The notes under the pieces are model-generated. The model did no database searches. It was not told where the DNA came from and saw only the letters and a list, made by a program, of their open reading frames with translations. 64,000 bases of DNA from Nephromyces sp. MM_2019 (Eukaryota; Apicomplexa; Aconoidasida; Nephromycida), in NCBI GenBank assembly GCA_015657535.1, contig JADHZB010000618.1, forward strand, positions 1-64,000, read 5' to 3'. Position 1 is the stretch's first letter. Every line of letters starts with the position of its first letter. This document shows positions 31,301 through 45,794 of the stretch, in pieces. A program made the position numbers and the translations under genes.

Positions 31301-32238
31301 TTCTTTCCGAAAAAAGCTCTAAGGGATAAAAGAATGACTAATTATAGATGACTACACACTTCTTGTGCTAGCATTTTATCCCAAATCAGCTTCTATGAGC
31401 TCAAATTTTACCTTTTACCCAAGCCTTTAAGCATTGTAAATTTAAAACCTTAGATTAGAATAGCATAAACTAGCCAACTATAAACCCTTGTTGTGCCCAA
31501 AAATGCTTAGTTGATCAGTCATCCTAACACCTGAAATTTAAAAGGCATTGTGAATTCCTTTCATCTTATATCTTAATCTTTTTTCAAAGCAACCTAGTGA
31601 CTTCACTTTTTCTTGCAAGTTCTTCTCTATTTGTAATAGTTAAAAATTCAACGAATTTAATATGAATATTACCTTTCAAGACATTGCTGCCATCATAATC
31701 ATATACATGATTATTTATGACTTTCTTCAATATTTGAATACTTGATATACTAAGTTCGATTGCAATACAAAAAATTATTTTCTTATCTCAAGAATAAAGT
31801 CTAGTTAATTTAGAATTGAATATTTAATTTTAAGAACATCAACTATTTCAAATCAACCACATTAACTTTTGTATGTTCAAACTTGACATAAGGAGGCAAT
31901 CGTTATTGAACTGAAAATAAACTACAAACTCTTTAAATCAAAAAATCTTAAAAGCAGAAAAGCGAACCAATGATTTATTTAAAATTATCAACCTTTTAGT
32001 CACCAAAATCAACTCTAGAAATTTTGTAAATACCAAAACACTGTTATTAAATAAAGTTAGTATATAACATGTTACGAATTGCATATTACCTTACCTCAGA
32101 TCGTTACATCGGGTAAACACAGGAATATCTGATAATATTAGCGCCCGCCAGGGCTTTTTAGGCCCTCCATTCAACTCATGACTAGATTACAGTTTCAATA
32201 AAAAATAATTGCCAACTTATTTATTTATTAACTGAAAC
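28308..32238. other. Long tract without a resolved gene; some coding-like + strand pieces
   Basis: Nearly 4 kb with no ORF of 60 codons. On the + strand, several shorter open pieces look coding: 29144-29287 (with DLDGFSNLLLRVYF), 29875-29981 after a TTTTAG acceptor (WDDLTLCFKLYLSSYF...), 30226-30395 after a TTTAG acceptor (VRVLNKLTKVSDAKAF...), and a piece after the CAG near 30391 (WLLRYRKDHPLRIL...). They cannot be joined cleanly, so a degenerate gene, a short-exon gene or chance are all possible. An inverted repeat AGGGC/GCCCT lies at 32150-32166, upstream of TFIIB. Confidence 0.3.
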
Positions 32239-35126
32239 ATGCCATTTCCTAATGGAGGAAGCGTGGTTGATCTGATTCACAAAAAAATACAAAAGCAGCC
32301 TCCAAATAGTACAAATAAGCCTAATAATCACGCAGCATACAACACCAAATCCCACCCAACTTTTATAATACCCCAACTTAGAGGTTAGATTTTTGATTTA
32401 AGTTAGGAATAACCACACGCTAACAAATCTAAATTATAAATATTTGAACGATATATGTAAGGACATAAAAATTGATTTTACTTATAAATTATACTAATTA
32501 GATCTAAACCTTGGAGAAAAATCTCTCAAACTCTTATCATGCCACTCACAAAGATATATGAATCTTTAGGAATAGCACTGCGGTGCTATAGTTTTGGCTT
32601 AAACACAACTCTTTGACTTAGATAGATCATATATATATATACATTGCTAAAAGTTTGCCTTAATGAACTGCTCTAACTTGCACTGAGCAACTTTAGTGAT
32701 TTTGTCGTACCGCTAAAGCTCTCGTAAACACAATGGTAAAGTACATTTACTCTTACTATTAACCCAAATTTTCAGATTCACACAACCAAGCAAAGAGAAC
32801 AGCCCCGAATTTTTATGGGACAAGTAAGAATAGCAAAACATGCGAGTTCTGTCTTGAATCTGGTCATATAGTTTATGACTCATCCAGCGGAGATGAACTA
32901 TGTAGGCAATGTGGAAGGATCCTTGAAAGCAGAGTTATGTCTGAAGAAAAGGAATGGAGAATATTCTCACTAGAAAACACAGGTGAATCTCCAGCCATGA
33001 TATTAATTAATTACTTTAACTTTCAAGTATTGGTTAAATTTATAATCCATAAACAAACTAATTTTCCTATAAATTTGTGTTTTATGAACCTTTTATTTCT
33101 GAGCTTAATAACCGAGAATTGAAATCTGAATTATAAGTTCAACTAATTTAAATGAATTTCAATTATTATGATTCTAAACCTAATTTAATAGTGAAAATGA
33201 TAGTTTTTATAGTAAGAATCATTCCTTCACTTTTCATTCTATCACTTTAGTTCTATTTTTATAATTTCTTAACTATATAAACCAGCAATTGGTTATATAA
33301 TACAATTTATTAGTTGTGAAATTCACTTATTTCTCAGAAGTAGCTCCCAAAAAATACATTTTTATGCTACACTTTACTTTCATATTTTTAGGTGCTCATC
33401 TTAGTTTATTATTTGAATCTGCTAGAACTGTCTAACATCACTTTAAATGTTTAAAATTACATTGCTGGTCTTAACATTTCTCACCTAACATCCCTTATAC
33501 TAAATTTTACAGGAAGCAAGAGTATCGAGCGAAATCGCGTAGGTGAGGCAATTGACCCCTGGCTGGATGACGGTGTGTCTGGCACTACAATGATTGGTGG
33601 TAGCAAACGTTTAAGACAAATTCTTGAGGTACCGACCCCACCTAATAACGCAGATAAATTATTGAGATCATCGTTCCAAAAAATAAAGCTTATTACTGAG
33701 GCATTCTCCATGAAGGAAAACATAACAGAAATTGCTAAAGAAATTACTAAAGAGTTACAAGTATGCTTACCTTTATATATTAGATCCATATTATTTTTGT
33801 ATAAGTTAAGAGAAAAAATGAACTATTAGACAACATACATCTATTTAATACCCTTCTTAAGATCTAAAAATATTGGCAGCCCTAATTCATTATTTACGTT
33901 AATACATTAGAACTCTAAAACATACGTGCAAAATTTTCAAGCTTATTATCATATAATCGTATCCTCAAAAAATCAGAAATCCAAAATGCTCCTGTAATTT
34001 TATAGATATAATTTTATGACACATGAAGCCAAATTATTAAGCCTATAACAATAACCTTAAATTATCATTTTTTTAACCAATTGATTTCAAATATAGGAAA
34101 TGGGCCAACTAAAAAATCGTGATAATATAGTTTCAATGCTGGCTGTTGTATATATAGCCTGCCGCGAAGCCGACTACACACGTAAAATCGAGGAGTTAGT
34201 TATCTATGATAGATCAATCTCTGAAAAGGAACTTGGAAGTGCGATAAATCGACTCAAGAAGCTGCTACCCCATCGAGGACCAACACTCAGTGAAACTGCT
34301 GCTCAAAATCTTCCCAGGTTAATAAAATTTCATAAAAAAAAATTTGAACAAAGATTAGTCCTAATCCCAATACAGTCAAAATTACGTTGCCTGTTCTATG
34401 AGACTTAACAAATAAGTGCAGTTGAGCATATGAATCCCATGAAGCATACTGTTCGATTCGATAAATTTCACACTATAATACAACTCTCAAGGAAGCTTTG
34501 ACACTCTTGATAACTCTACTTATCTTTTTTCTACAAGTTGTTTGATATAGCCACCCTATTCCAATTGATTTGAAACAATACCTTGTTTTCAGATTGTGCT
34601 CAAGGCTCAATTTATCAATTAATATTGCTGACACAGCCGAACATATCACCCAGCGCTCATCTAATTTTATACACACATCACATAGGTATAATTCTTAGTT
34701 AGCCCTACCACTCGACTTATTTTACACTATTTAAAACACTTAGAGAGGGTTTAACATCTCACTAATTATTTATCAGCTATATTTTTTTATATGACGAGCC
34801 TAAATTTTAAGCTCTTGCTATATATAATTTTTCATTATTTAAAACGATTAACAAATCTCCCTCATAGGCCTTCAATACTTGCTGCGGGAGCTATATTATT
34901 AACAGTTCATTTATCGGGTGGACCTAATAACACTTTACCATCATCAGCAAAGATTTCAGAGGTAACTGGAGCAAGTGAACACACTATGAAAGCCGTTTGC
35001 AAAGAATTATTAGACGTAGCAGAATACCTACTACCTAAAGATTTCAAACCTAGCTGTGAAGGAGGTATTGAGGGCTTAAGATTCAAGATGGGAACAAAAC
35101 GAAAACCCCAAATAGAAAACGTATAA
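32239..35126 (+). CDS. General transcription factor IIB (TFIIB)
   Basis: Bridges promoter-bound TBP and RNA polymerase II. Six exons in phase: 32239-32383, 32776-32982, 33513-33760, 34097-34317, 34593-34685 and 34868-35126, giving 390 residues. A zinc ribbon is visible in exon 2 (CEFC...CRQC), followed by a B-reader-like segment SRVMSEEKEWRIF and, in exon 3, NRVGEAIDPWLDDGVSGTTMIGG, which matches the TFIIB linker (S/NRVG...P.L.DGGLSTMIG). Two cyclin-like folds follow. The first includes SMLAVVYIACREADYTR, and the second includes RPSILAAGAILLTVHLSGG and ISEVTGASEHTMKAVCKELL, a typical helix-turn-helix of the second repeat. The linker favours TFIIB over the RNA polymerase III factor BRF, and no BRF C-terminal extension is present. 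Confidence 0.93.
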
Positions 35127-36905
35127 ATCTAAAAGGGAAATACATGAATATCGAACTTCATTCTTATTTCATCTCCTTATTTTGGTCTATTAAGATTCGA
35201 TTAATCAAATTGTATAAACTCCTATATCTACAGGATTTATGCAATGACGGGTTTCAATTTATAATTTTTTAAATAAATCTGTTTTAAAGTATAATTAAAT
35301 AAAATTCAAAACTTTGAGTTTAGTATCTCTATTATTGATCTTATATAAACTGACTGTTCCGATTACTTAGTTTTCTGCTTAAAGGAAAGAAAATAAACGT
35401 ATATTTAAGTTTATCATCACCTTATATAGTAGCTCGAGTATTATAGCTCACATTTTTAAGTTGCATCCTATTTGGAAATTCCACCTCATATTTAATAATA
35501 TTTACTCCTATCTTCATTAGAACTATTTTATATGTCCCATATCCCTATCTCCAACTATATAAGCATTGATAATCTTTCACACATATTAAAAAAATAATTT
35601 CTTCTACACTCGCGTTGGATGCTAATCGATCATATGATTAACCTTAAGATTCTTTCTAAATTTTATACTTTTTACGAAATATACTCGATGTTGTAAATAA
35701 GTTTATTGTTTGATAAAGGTCCATATAATACTGTTTAGAAATTCTGAAATCTAATATATTTATGGTTTTTCTTTATGAAAATATAGTAGTTTTTACAGAT
35801 CCTTATGAATCAATTGTACAGTTCATTAGGTATTTTTTTTTATGTCCTACCTGTTTATTTAAAATGAATTAAAGGAACTGTATGTAAAGTTCAGAATTGT
35901 TAAAATATCAATGAGGGATATATTTATATATGTATATTTACTAAGAAAGTGATTATCTTGACTCAAGTTTCACAGACATTTATCAGGCAGTATGGATTTT
36001 ACTAATTCATACTCAATTTTGGTTCAAATGCAATCTTTTTTTGATTGTGTAATAAATTATGTGGTAGTTTTGCAATAGATCAAGGTGTATATGGAAGATA
36101 TTGAAGCTAGACTATGTTAAACTAAGCTTATGACTATTGATACGAATTCACTAAGGCAGGATTAGATGAATTGCTATAATTCTTCAGGTAAAATTCTAAG
36201 TAATATTTCGAGTTTGAGAAAAGGTTTAAAATTTCTAAGTGCATTGGTGTACTAAAAATTATTATATGAAATATAACACAAGAAAGAAGGGATTGAACAA
36301 AAATCAAAACAATTGATCGTCTAGTGTAATGATGAGGGTTTGAAATGTAAAGTTTAAATTGTAATAAAGCTTAGAATTGCAGTTAGTGCTATACAGAAAT
36401 TTTGTAATCTTAATTTAAAATTTGCTCAATTATATATTTAATCAAAGATTGCATGTGTCTTTTGGCATATGAATTTATTATATAACATGTTTGTTCACCT
36501 TTATGAATATATATATATATTTATATAAACCTAACGGAATAACTTCTGCTTTATACCATAATCATAAACAGTTTAAAGGTATGAAAACATAATTACTTAA
36601 TTAAAATAACTGCAAATATCAATACAAGTACACTTAAAAAACAATATCAACCTTAATTTACACCTAAGTTCCGATATAAAACACTGTAAAAATGATCAAA
36701 TATATGATTCATGACTTAATACATTTAACAATTGTATAAGTAAATTTTGAGATACATACAATATTTACATCACAGTAATCACACCACCATTGAGGGAGAC
36801 AAATCATTAATCACATGAGAGGGTACTTCCGCAAATAAATTTCATATTATATCACTGATAGATATACCACAAACAATTTTAAATCTTAATTTTGTCCGAA
36901 ATCAG
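35127..36905. other. Intergenic, no gene seen
   Basis: AT-rich spacer between TFIIB and the SANT-domain gene. I found no coding-like stretch, RNA gene or notable repeat. Confidence 0.5.
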
Positions 36906-39900
36906 ATGCTGACAAACATGAAACGTGCTGACCAAAGTTCCTCCAAATCAGCAAACAGGTATATCTTTTTAAATAAGTTAGAGGCTTAGACTAAAGCTAA
37001 CTTTGAGATGAAACTTAGAGATATATCCATTCTCATTTGTTCCAAATAGTGCCTTATATTTGAAAGTAAATTTATCTTAGCCTCCAAATTTTTTGCTCAA
37101 AGCAAATCAATGACTATCCACCCTTTATTTTTACCCACTTTTAATAAGGAAATCTATCTCATTAACCTATACCTTCATAGCCATAAATAGATATTGGATT
37201 CTTGGGAAAACTATATTGATATCAGATTTTTTTTTTGTAACCTCTCAATATTTCTGAATTTAAGGCATTAGAATTTGATCAATTTTTCATTTAAAATGAA
37301 AAAATGGTCGTCAAATTAAATTTCTTTGCCAAGTTATATATTATACACCATTTAGTATCCATAAACCTCTCAAACTTAGTAGCACATCATAAACATCATA
37401 CTAATGCGAATTATTATTAAAAAATTTAATCAAGTGAGGCATTGGCCATCCCCATTCTCAGATCTCCTCAAAGCAAAAATGCTGATTATAATAAAGATAG
37501 TAATCCAGTAATGCGTCAATTATTGAATGATGAGTTATCTGGTAAATAGAATTTTATTTTATACACAAGATCATTTACCTACTTTTAAATGAGATATAGT
37601 TTCAGCGTAGATCAATTATGAAATAATATTTTAAGTTTTATCTTGAACCCTTTTTAAGCCTAGGACATCTAATATCTATCTTATAATTGAATGTTAACTT
37701 ATCTTGTTCCTTGCCACAACCCTGATGTAACATTATTAAACTACCCAGCTTTCATACCTGTCTTTGAAAGCGAGTTTTCATAAAAGGATTCAACATTATA
37801 TGCTTCTTATAAGCTTTGTATTTGAAACATTTTTGGAATTAAAAATTATAAATATAATTAAACATAATACTATGAATTAATTAATCAGATATGGATGGAG
37901 AGAATGATACCGATTACAAGTCTCAATCTGATATTGACACACAATCTGATGACAGTACAAACAGCTTTGGCAGAGAGGTATAAAATTGTTCTCACTAAGC
38001 TAATAATACTATGAATATATTTATATTTTTGGCATTTATTTTTTATTTTACTTAATTTTGTTATTTATTTTGGGTACTAGTTAGAAATACCTAAAGTACC
38101 ATAACTGTTGTATACTGATCTAAATGCTCTCGTAAATAAGCAGGTGCTTAACACTGAGTTAGTTTTGTTAAAGAATGAGGCCAAATTTTCCCTTAAACAG
38201 CTCACTTTCTATCAAGAATCTACATTACCCATTAAAAGATTTAGCTATGGCCAGAGGCTAATTAATCTTCCAGATAATGAACTCAACTTAAGTAGAAATG
38301 GAAAATATATATATTCTATGTACGAGCATCACCATAAATAATATAATGATGAATCATATTTTGAACTTGTAGATGTGAATATTTATCTCTACCTATGAAA
38401 TTGTTAGGACATATTCTTGATTACACAAAACACATATATATTTATATATATATATATATATCCTATAAATACAGAGATACTTAATCACACAGAATTATTT
38501 ATTTAAAGACATAATGATTTAACTGCATAAACTTATTATTATAAAATCACTTATTATCCCAGTTCGTATTATTTAAGCTTTTCAGCATAGATCTATGGCA
38601 TAATTTCTAAATATTCACATAGATCCTAAATATAAACTACATATTTTATGACCCATTCTTTCGCAAACTAAACACAATCTAAAAATAACGCAAAACATTC
38701 GAGTGTTTATTATTAGACCTATAATACTTCAAATCCTAAGTGAACACTACTCCTCAAACAATAACCATATTCCCTCAAGTTCCCAACTTACTTTTCATCA
38801 TATTTCTCAAATCAAAATTCAAATTGACTCGCTCTTTCAATTGATCATCGACTGCATGATCTTGCGTCTCAACAATGACAAGTTTAAGGTTTTCTATTTA
38901 TTTACATTGAAAATAATTTTTATTTACTTGAGATGAAACTTGATTGTTTTAGGATAATCTGGACGATTATTGGGAGCTAATCAATGTATTCAAAGCAGCT
39001 AAGACGTGGTTGATTCACATTGGCAACCTTTACTCCAAACTAAGCGTTATAAGTAATGGGAGTTACATTGTGATAATGATGTCCAACATCATTACTCCTA
39101 TATTGATTTTTGATTAGACCAATGTGTACAAAAGACACAATACAAGAATATAAAGGCCTTTGATTTACCTTTCTTAAGACGAATACAAAAATTCGGATTA
39201 AACTTAATGTATACACACATTAACATACATTACTTTAAAAACTCTCATATCTACGAAGCTCTTTTTTGATTATAAAAAAGCTTTTCACATATATGCTTTT
39301 ATTATTAGCGAAAGTCGGAATCTTATATCGAATGAGCACATTTTCAGCTATTTCGAACCATATGTTGATCCTTTGCTCATAAAACTAAATTGCAGCTTCC
39401 CAATACCACGGTATTTTTTCATCATAACCAGCCTAAACATTTTCACTTGTTTAAATGCTAAAATTTTTTGTTTGAGTCTTTATTCTATCCCAGATATAAG
39501 TATGTGATATTTTCTCCTAGTGAAGACCAGCTCTTTGGTATAGGCCTGGAAACATTTGGTCGAGCACACCTTCAACTTATAAGAAAACATTTCTTACCCC
39601 ATCGCGGTATAAATGAAATTCGCAAACGAAAGGCTTCATTGTCAAGAAAATGGGATTTATACCAGGTTAACCACAATTACAACGCAGATAAAATAAGTCT
39701 AATTGAATCTAGTCTCAGTCTTGCTAACATGGATAAGTTCCTTGATTTACTAGAAACATAACATTTTACAGACTTTAACCCCCATGAAATTATATTGTCA
39801 CATATATCCTAACACATATAAAAACAATGAACGAATTACTCACATAAGCATTAATCTCAACTTCTATCATAAGTTATAGTGGTACCAAAGATATCGAAGT

Positions 39901-41047
39901 TTTGTTGTGTTACAAATTTTACTAACTGTGACTACAACAATAACAAATTTTAGATTTTATTTTTTAGGAAAAATTTCATCCATTCTACATCTGGAAAGCC
40001 AATTTTTCAAAGCCTTTTAAATGCTCCGAGGACATTTTTTTACTCAAGATTGTTCCCCACTTAACACACAGTGGAACTTATGATTTAAGAAATATCATTT
40101 CTGAGATGAGAATAAATCGCGATTTCTATATAATCTTTAAGTAGGTTTTACAACAAATGTTACAACTTGAAACTATTTTACTTTACCATACATTTATTCC
40201 TAATAATTTAGCCTGATTATTCCTAATAATTTAGCCTGAAACACAATCTACCACTATTGATGTCTAACTTGATATGAAACTTTCTAGCTAATACCGTATT
40301 TAACGAATTTATTACCAGAAATAAACAGAAGTCCAGACACTTGTGGTTAAAATTCGAAAGTTTTATGCTATATATATATATATATACTTTTTTCACTTTT
40401 ACCTGATTTACCTAAATTGATTTTCAGACGCCTATCATCATTATTAGAAAATATTTCCAGACAGATGTTTTTATATGGTGAGAAGCTTAATTTTTTTTTT
40501 TAAATTTTAATCTATCTGAGGTTTCTTCAGGGCTTTCTGAATCAAGACCAATTGAACATTTTTTAAAGGGGTAAGGCTCAAATTATAATAGTTATTGTTA
40601 TTATAACTAACTGTACTATTTCCAGAATACACACCTCCGATTCAAATAAAACGACTCTCCAGGTAAGGGTCTAAAAGATACTGATATGCTTCACACTTGA
40701 CCTTAATTTTTTTCATTTTCATATATGCCCCACCGACTACTTTCATTTAAATAATTTATTAGTTTCATTTCTCAACTAAATCTATTTATTGATTTTTCTA
40801 CAATCAGCCCCCTGAACAATTATATTCTAATTCACTAAAAAATTCCTTAAAGTTTCTACAAATTGTATCTAAGGAAATTGACCTTGTACCCAATAACTTT
40901 TATCCAAGATGCCAGACATGCCATCTCCCAGCTGAAATGGAATTGGAACCGCTAGCCCTAGCCATAACAAAACTAGAAAGATATGTCACTGGCGAGTTCA
41001 ACAATATCAATTTTTTAAAGATTGGCTCCCGTGATATTCGAATCTAA
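36906..41047 (+). CDS. SANT/Myb-domain nuclear protein resembling GON4-like
   Basis: About 13 exons: 36906-36958, 37435-37541, 37889-37977, 38144-38319, 38717-38888, 38953-about 39049, 39309-39410, 39494-about 39666, 39968-40140, 40428-40477, 40531-40570, 40626-40662 and 40808-41047. All joins are in phase except exon 6 to 7, which is unresolved. The recognisable core lies in exon 8: YKYVIFSPSEDQLFGIGL, then FGRAHLQLIRKHFLPHR. A SANT/Myb helix set with EDxLFxxGLxxFG and FLPxR is what I associate with GON4-like and plant ROH-type regulators, which use it in chromatin or DNA contact. An early exon is Asp/Ser/Thr-rich and acidic. The end of exon 8 is uncertain: the frame runs on to 39761 if the donor at 39667 is not used. 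Role inferred only as nuclear or transcriptional. Confidence 0.65.
40194..40239 (+). repeat. Perfect 23-bp direct duplication in an intron
   Basis: Two adjacent identical 23-bp copies (TTATTCCTAATAATTTAGCC plus TGA) within the intron 40141-40427 of the SANT-domain gene. Probably a recent slippage event. Confidence 0.9.
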
Positions 41048-44000
41048 AAGTTCTAGAAATCTTTGCAATATCACAACTTTTAACATATTATTTGCTATGT
41101 ACTTCACTAATTTTGTTGGCTTCAAGTGACCCATATACATACCCTTAGGTTAAATTTAAAATCAGGAATACCAGAGAAATCATAATTAACCACTGATAAT
41201 ACTCAACATAAGAAAGAGTTTAGAATTTTACTTTAAATAGCAGTTTAGAGCAAATTTTTATACAACTTTTGATATTGTATATACACCTCAAATTTTACGA
41301 ACACTTTAAAACTCCTGAGAAATTTAAGACAAAACTTCTCAGGATACGTTTCAGATTTTTCACCAACATAAAGCTAACCCGTCAAGGCTATTTACTGTGC
41401 ATTTTTAAGTAATCGAAGCACGGCTCAAATCCTCCTAACAATAGATAGAGCCTATACTAATCTGGACTAGATTATAACTTATTCAACAATTTACACTCCT
41501 TCCTTTCTCACAATATGTTTTAACCCAAGTTAAACCATCGAACTGAATTTTGAATAACCAACTCTTATTAATCTTATTACCCTAGGATTTATTAACTTTT
41601 ATAATTAAATATATATTTATCCAATTTCGATTAGCACCCTTTGAAACATTTAACAGATGCAGAAACTTCCTGGAGTGAAAATGGGTCTTTTAAAAAAAAA
41701 ATTATATTGGGCAAGTCAAAATATCATTTGCAATACTAATTTGAAATGGTTTTGTTTTATTTATAACTTTCAAATAGTACTCAGGGCTTTTCATATAATT
41801 GTTTAAATCCTTAAGAATTCAAATCATATTTCTGTTATTAATTAGTACATGCATATACCATAAATAATTTGAAACATTTTTAACAATTAGACACTTGTAA
41901 GATTTTGCTAAGGCCAATATAAGTTTATTTTATTTCATTATTTATCACTATAGAATTTATTAAAAGTTAAATATAATCAATTAATAGCAAACCCTTTTTT
42001 ATATTCAATTTTGCATTTTCTCAATTCATTTAATCCTCAATTAACTTCAAAGTTGCTTGTTTAATTTCCCTATACTGATGATATAATTCCTAATTTTTTA
42101 TTTATAAACTTTCTCACCTTTATTTTTACCTTGTAAAGCCTTAGCTTATTAGTTTCTATACACTATTAAGAGCTCAAGGAAATATATAAAGCTATAATTG
42201 AAAGATTGTTTTCATCATTTTTTATTTTTAATTGATGAAAAAAAATTGCTAAATATATTGAAAGTGAGAATACTTCAACGATTATATTGCAATTTTTATG
42301 TGAAATATACAAAAATTATTACTACTAATTTGAATTTGTAGTTTTATATTATATATGTATAATTCTGATATCATTCCCCATAATAAAAAACTAATAGAAT
42401 TTTTAGATTTTTTAATGATTGTATTTAGCAAAAAGCAGAATATCAGCATAACTTATCTTTATAAACTTTTGAGAAATAACACTCGTTTTGTTTGTATGTA
42501 CTATTAAATAAATTCACTGGTGAGTGATTTAAAAGCATAGAAAATATTGCGACCTAAAAGACAAGTTTGATCTGAATTTTTAAAATGTAAAAATCAGATT
42601 AAAAAGAAACTATGCCCTAAAGTACAAAATAAGAAATGTAAGAGCACGTTTATGACCAGATTGGTGTTTGTATATCGTAAGTCTAAAAGTGCCTTATGAC
42701 TATTTTACTTAGCAAAGCAAGAAATAGCCTCTATTTTCTCATGTGCCAGCAACAGAAATGCTTTCTATCTATGGATTGAAATTTTCCTTTTTATAAAGAT
42801 AAATTTTTTTTGTAGCCAAACCAATAAAATAGGAGATAGCCTATAAATTAAAGATGCTATACAAGATGTGTAGATATTTTGTTTTCTATGCGCAATTCGC
42901 ATAATCCGTTTGCATATAGGAGACGTTGAGAATAAAGTTTTTTCGTATTAAATAAGAAAAAAAGTTTGCAAGCAAAATTTAATACTCGAAATAGAAAAAA
43001 TAATAAGATTTTTTTGAGATTTTTGTAAAGACTAACAAATGCTAGAGCATTAAAAAATGGATCTTTTCTAGCTCTTTGTTTTCCACATGAGCAAGAAGAT
43101 TGTGCAAAACTGGTTTTTTAGGGGCGAGTAGTTCACGAGAGAAAACTTTATCCTTTTTGCCACTTTTTTCTATTTCGGTAACACTGAATTTACTTAAATA
43201 CTTTTATTTTATACAAAAGAGTAGTATTTTGGTTATATATACTATATCTCATTGTTTTTTTAATACAAATACCAAAATTAATAGTTAAAATGCCTAACAA
43301 GCGTAAAATATTTTAGATAAAAAAAAGTCTCTTAAAAGAACTAAAATTGGAAATAATTTTGTTGCCCAAAATAGAATCAAAAGGAAAGACATTCGTTTTT
43401 CTTCTAAATCTACTATACGCTCTCCAGAATTAAAATTTCAAGTTATAAACCTAAATTGCCTAGTTTTTTAAAGCAATGAAAGAAACGATCTAGAAACTAT
43501 AAAAAAGGATGATAAAGAATAATCGAAATAAAATAAATATAAACTTTCAAGAATACAATTCTATCAAGAGTATAGCCTTAACTTTAGCAACTGATAGATA
43601 ATATATAGCAATGATAAAGAAGATAGTGTATCAGTATAAAATTTCACATATTAAAGACAGAATAGGCACAAATCTTTTGATTTTGAATTAGCTGTTGCAA
43701 AAAAATATCAAAACCTAGCCTAAGTATGTTACTGTTAGAGCGTAAAGAAATTTTCTCTGCTATGATAGTCTATTTATATTGCAGCAAGACAAAACAATTT
43801 TAAAATGCTTGAACTTTTAATACAAAATTCAGTAGATAAAGTTTTTTTCAAGAATCATGCTAATAATATATTTTGGTGTACTAGTCATCCTTTTATTGAA
43901 GAGATTAGGGAGTAGATGAAAAATTTTTAGAGACTCATTAATAAATTAATAAGTCAAGCTGGAGTAGAAAAAGCCCTAAATAAAGTATACATTGCGAGCC

Positions 44001-45794
44001 TGGTTTTTGTAATCCAATAAGCAGTGAAGCGTTTGAAATGGGGGAGCGATTTTCTAAATTTATTAGATATGTTTAAGTAAAATCTTACTAATGAGAATTT
44101 TATAGTAATTTTTTAGAAAAATGAACATTTAGCTAGCGAATATTTATTTTTTTAGAATTAAGTCTGTTTAAAATAGTTGAGCATAAATACAGGAGTTTGT
44201 AATTGGGAGCTTAATCATTAACTTTTAGATGTAAATTGAAGGCTAGTTAGTAGTAGCAAGTAATTACTGAGTGTAGCTTAAAGTGGTGTAAAATATATTA
44301 GTAATCCAACTTACATTTGTAGTACATACAGTTCTTAAATTTAAACTGATAATTCATATTTACTCACATATATAAATTAAATTCACTTAAAAAACCTACC
44401 AAAATCAATAAAATTCTATTCAAATTATATATAATCTTTAAGAAGTCTTTAAAAATCAATGCTGATTCTTAGAATTTTAATTATTCCTCTAAGCACTGTG
44501 CATTTATAAAAATGATTTTCTTTGACTCAGATAAAATATAATAATAAATTTTTAGGTTAAAGCTATTTTGAATATTTCAAATAAGTCATTAGTTTGTGAA
44601 AACTGAAAAAATTAACCCCGAGATTCATTTTGTTAAATAAAATGTGTATCAGTAATTTATGTGTAAGTAAATATAAAAAAGGGTGACATAATTTTGTTGA
44701 ATGATTTAACTCAAGTATTTTTTGTAATTTTTGAATATTATGAATTATTGGATATGTATATATAGAGATATATAAATATAATTGTAAGCAAATAGTTTCA
44801 AGAGTGTAGTAACTGATCTCGAATATTGGTGGATTAAAAGTCTTTCTTTCAAGCAAATCATAAATCCAAATAGGATATGCTAAAAGTTTCGATATAACTT
44901 TCCAACTAGTCTAGAAGTTGTTAGTGAATAAAGATATTTAATAGGTATACTGTATTATATGATTAAGTTATCTCTAAAATCGTCTTTCTAAGTGAGAAAT
45001 TTAAAGCTCGTGTTCTTAAATCTGGTTCAGAAAATTTTATTTCTTTCTCTAAGCAGAGTAAGTAAAAAATTTTTAATATTGATTAAAGTTTTCGGTCCTA
45101 AGAACGATAATTTTCATTTAAATTTTCTTACATTTAGCTTAATTAAAAATTTTTTAATTTTTCAAAAATACATTAAACTTATTTTTAAATCCCCTCTCAA
45201 ATCTTTTATATATTTATAAAATTCAATCCAATAAACTAAATTCTTTATTTTCATAAATTCAAATCAAAAAAGTGTTTATCCTTTTATAAATTAGTTCAGG
45301 ATACAAATAATTAATAAGGTATGAGAAAATAAAAATTGTAGGGGAATATGGTAATTGTGATTAATATCATTTATTAATTTAAGATTGATGATTGAAAATT
45401 TATTAATTTATTTGATTAAAATAGTTGCTATATCTTTAATCATTTTAATATTATCAAAGGGTTTTTAGATAGGACATATATACAATATATAATACCTGAA
45501 AAAATAAAAGAATGTAAATAGCATCTCATATTTAATAAATACTTATTCAAACTTATAAATTCTCTCAAGTTGTTTAAGATAAGAAATAATTGTATGTGTG
45601 GTATTTCATTTTGCTACCAATAAATTAAGATATTAAAATATTCATTAAATGTACTAAAGAAAATAGCTCAATTAGGATAAATGTGAATTGCTACCAATAA
45701 ATTCATATGCTGAGATTAAAATTATTTAGAATCTGCTACAACTCAAATAATATGTAAGCATATATATATATATATTTATTATCAGATTATAACA
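41048..45794. other. 4.7-kb gene-poor tract
   Basis: Very AT-rich with only short open stretches. Fragments such as about 43342-43462 (+) and 43793-43917 (+) are open for 40-45 codons and read like protein, but they end in stops at the frequency expected by chance and have no clear splice joins. A 15-bp word (TTGCTACCAATAAAT) occurs twice, at about 45611 and 45689, upstream of the surface-protein gene. Confidence 0.4.

Noticed and set aside
32150..32166. Small AGGGC/GCCCT hairpin upstream of TFIIB
   Set aside because: A 5-bp stem is too short to claim a regulatory or RNA element.
43330..44240. Long frames readable if TAA and TAG are taken as glutamine
   Set aside because: The numbers of TAA, TAG and TGA in the frames are about what 70% AT sequence gives by chance, and all solid genes in the window use standard stops.
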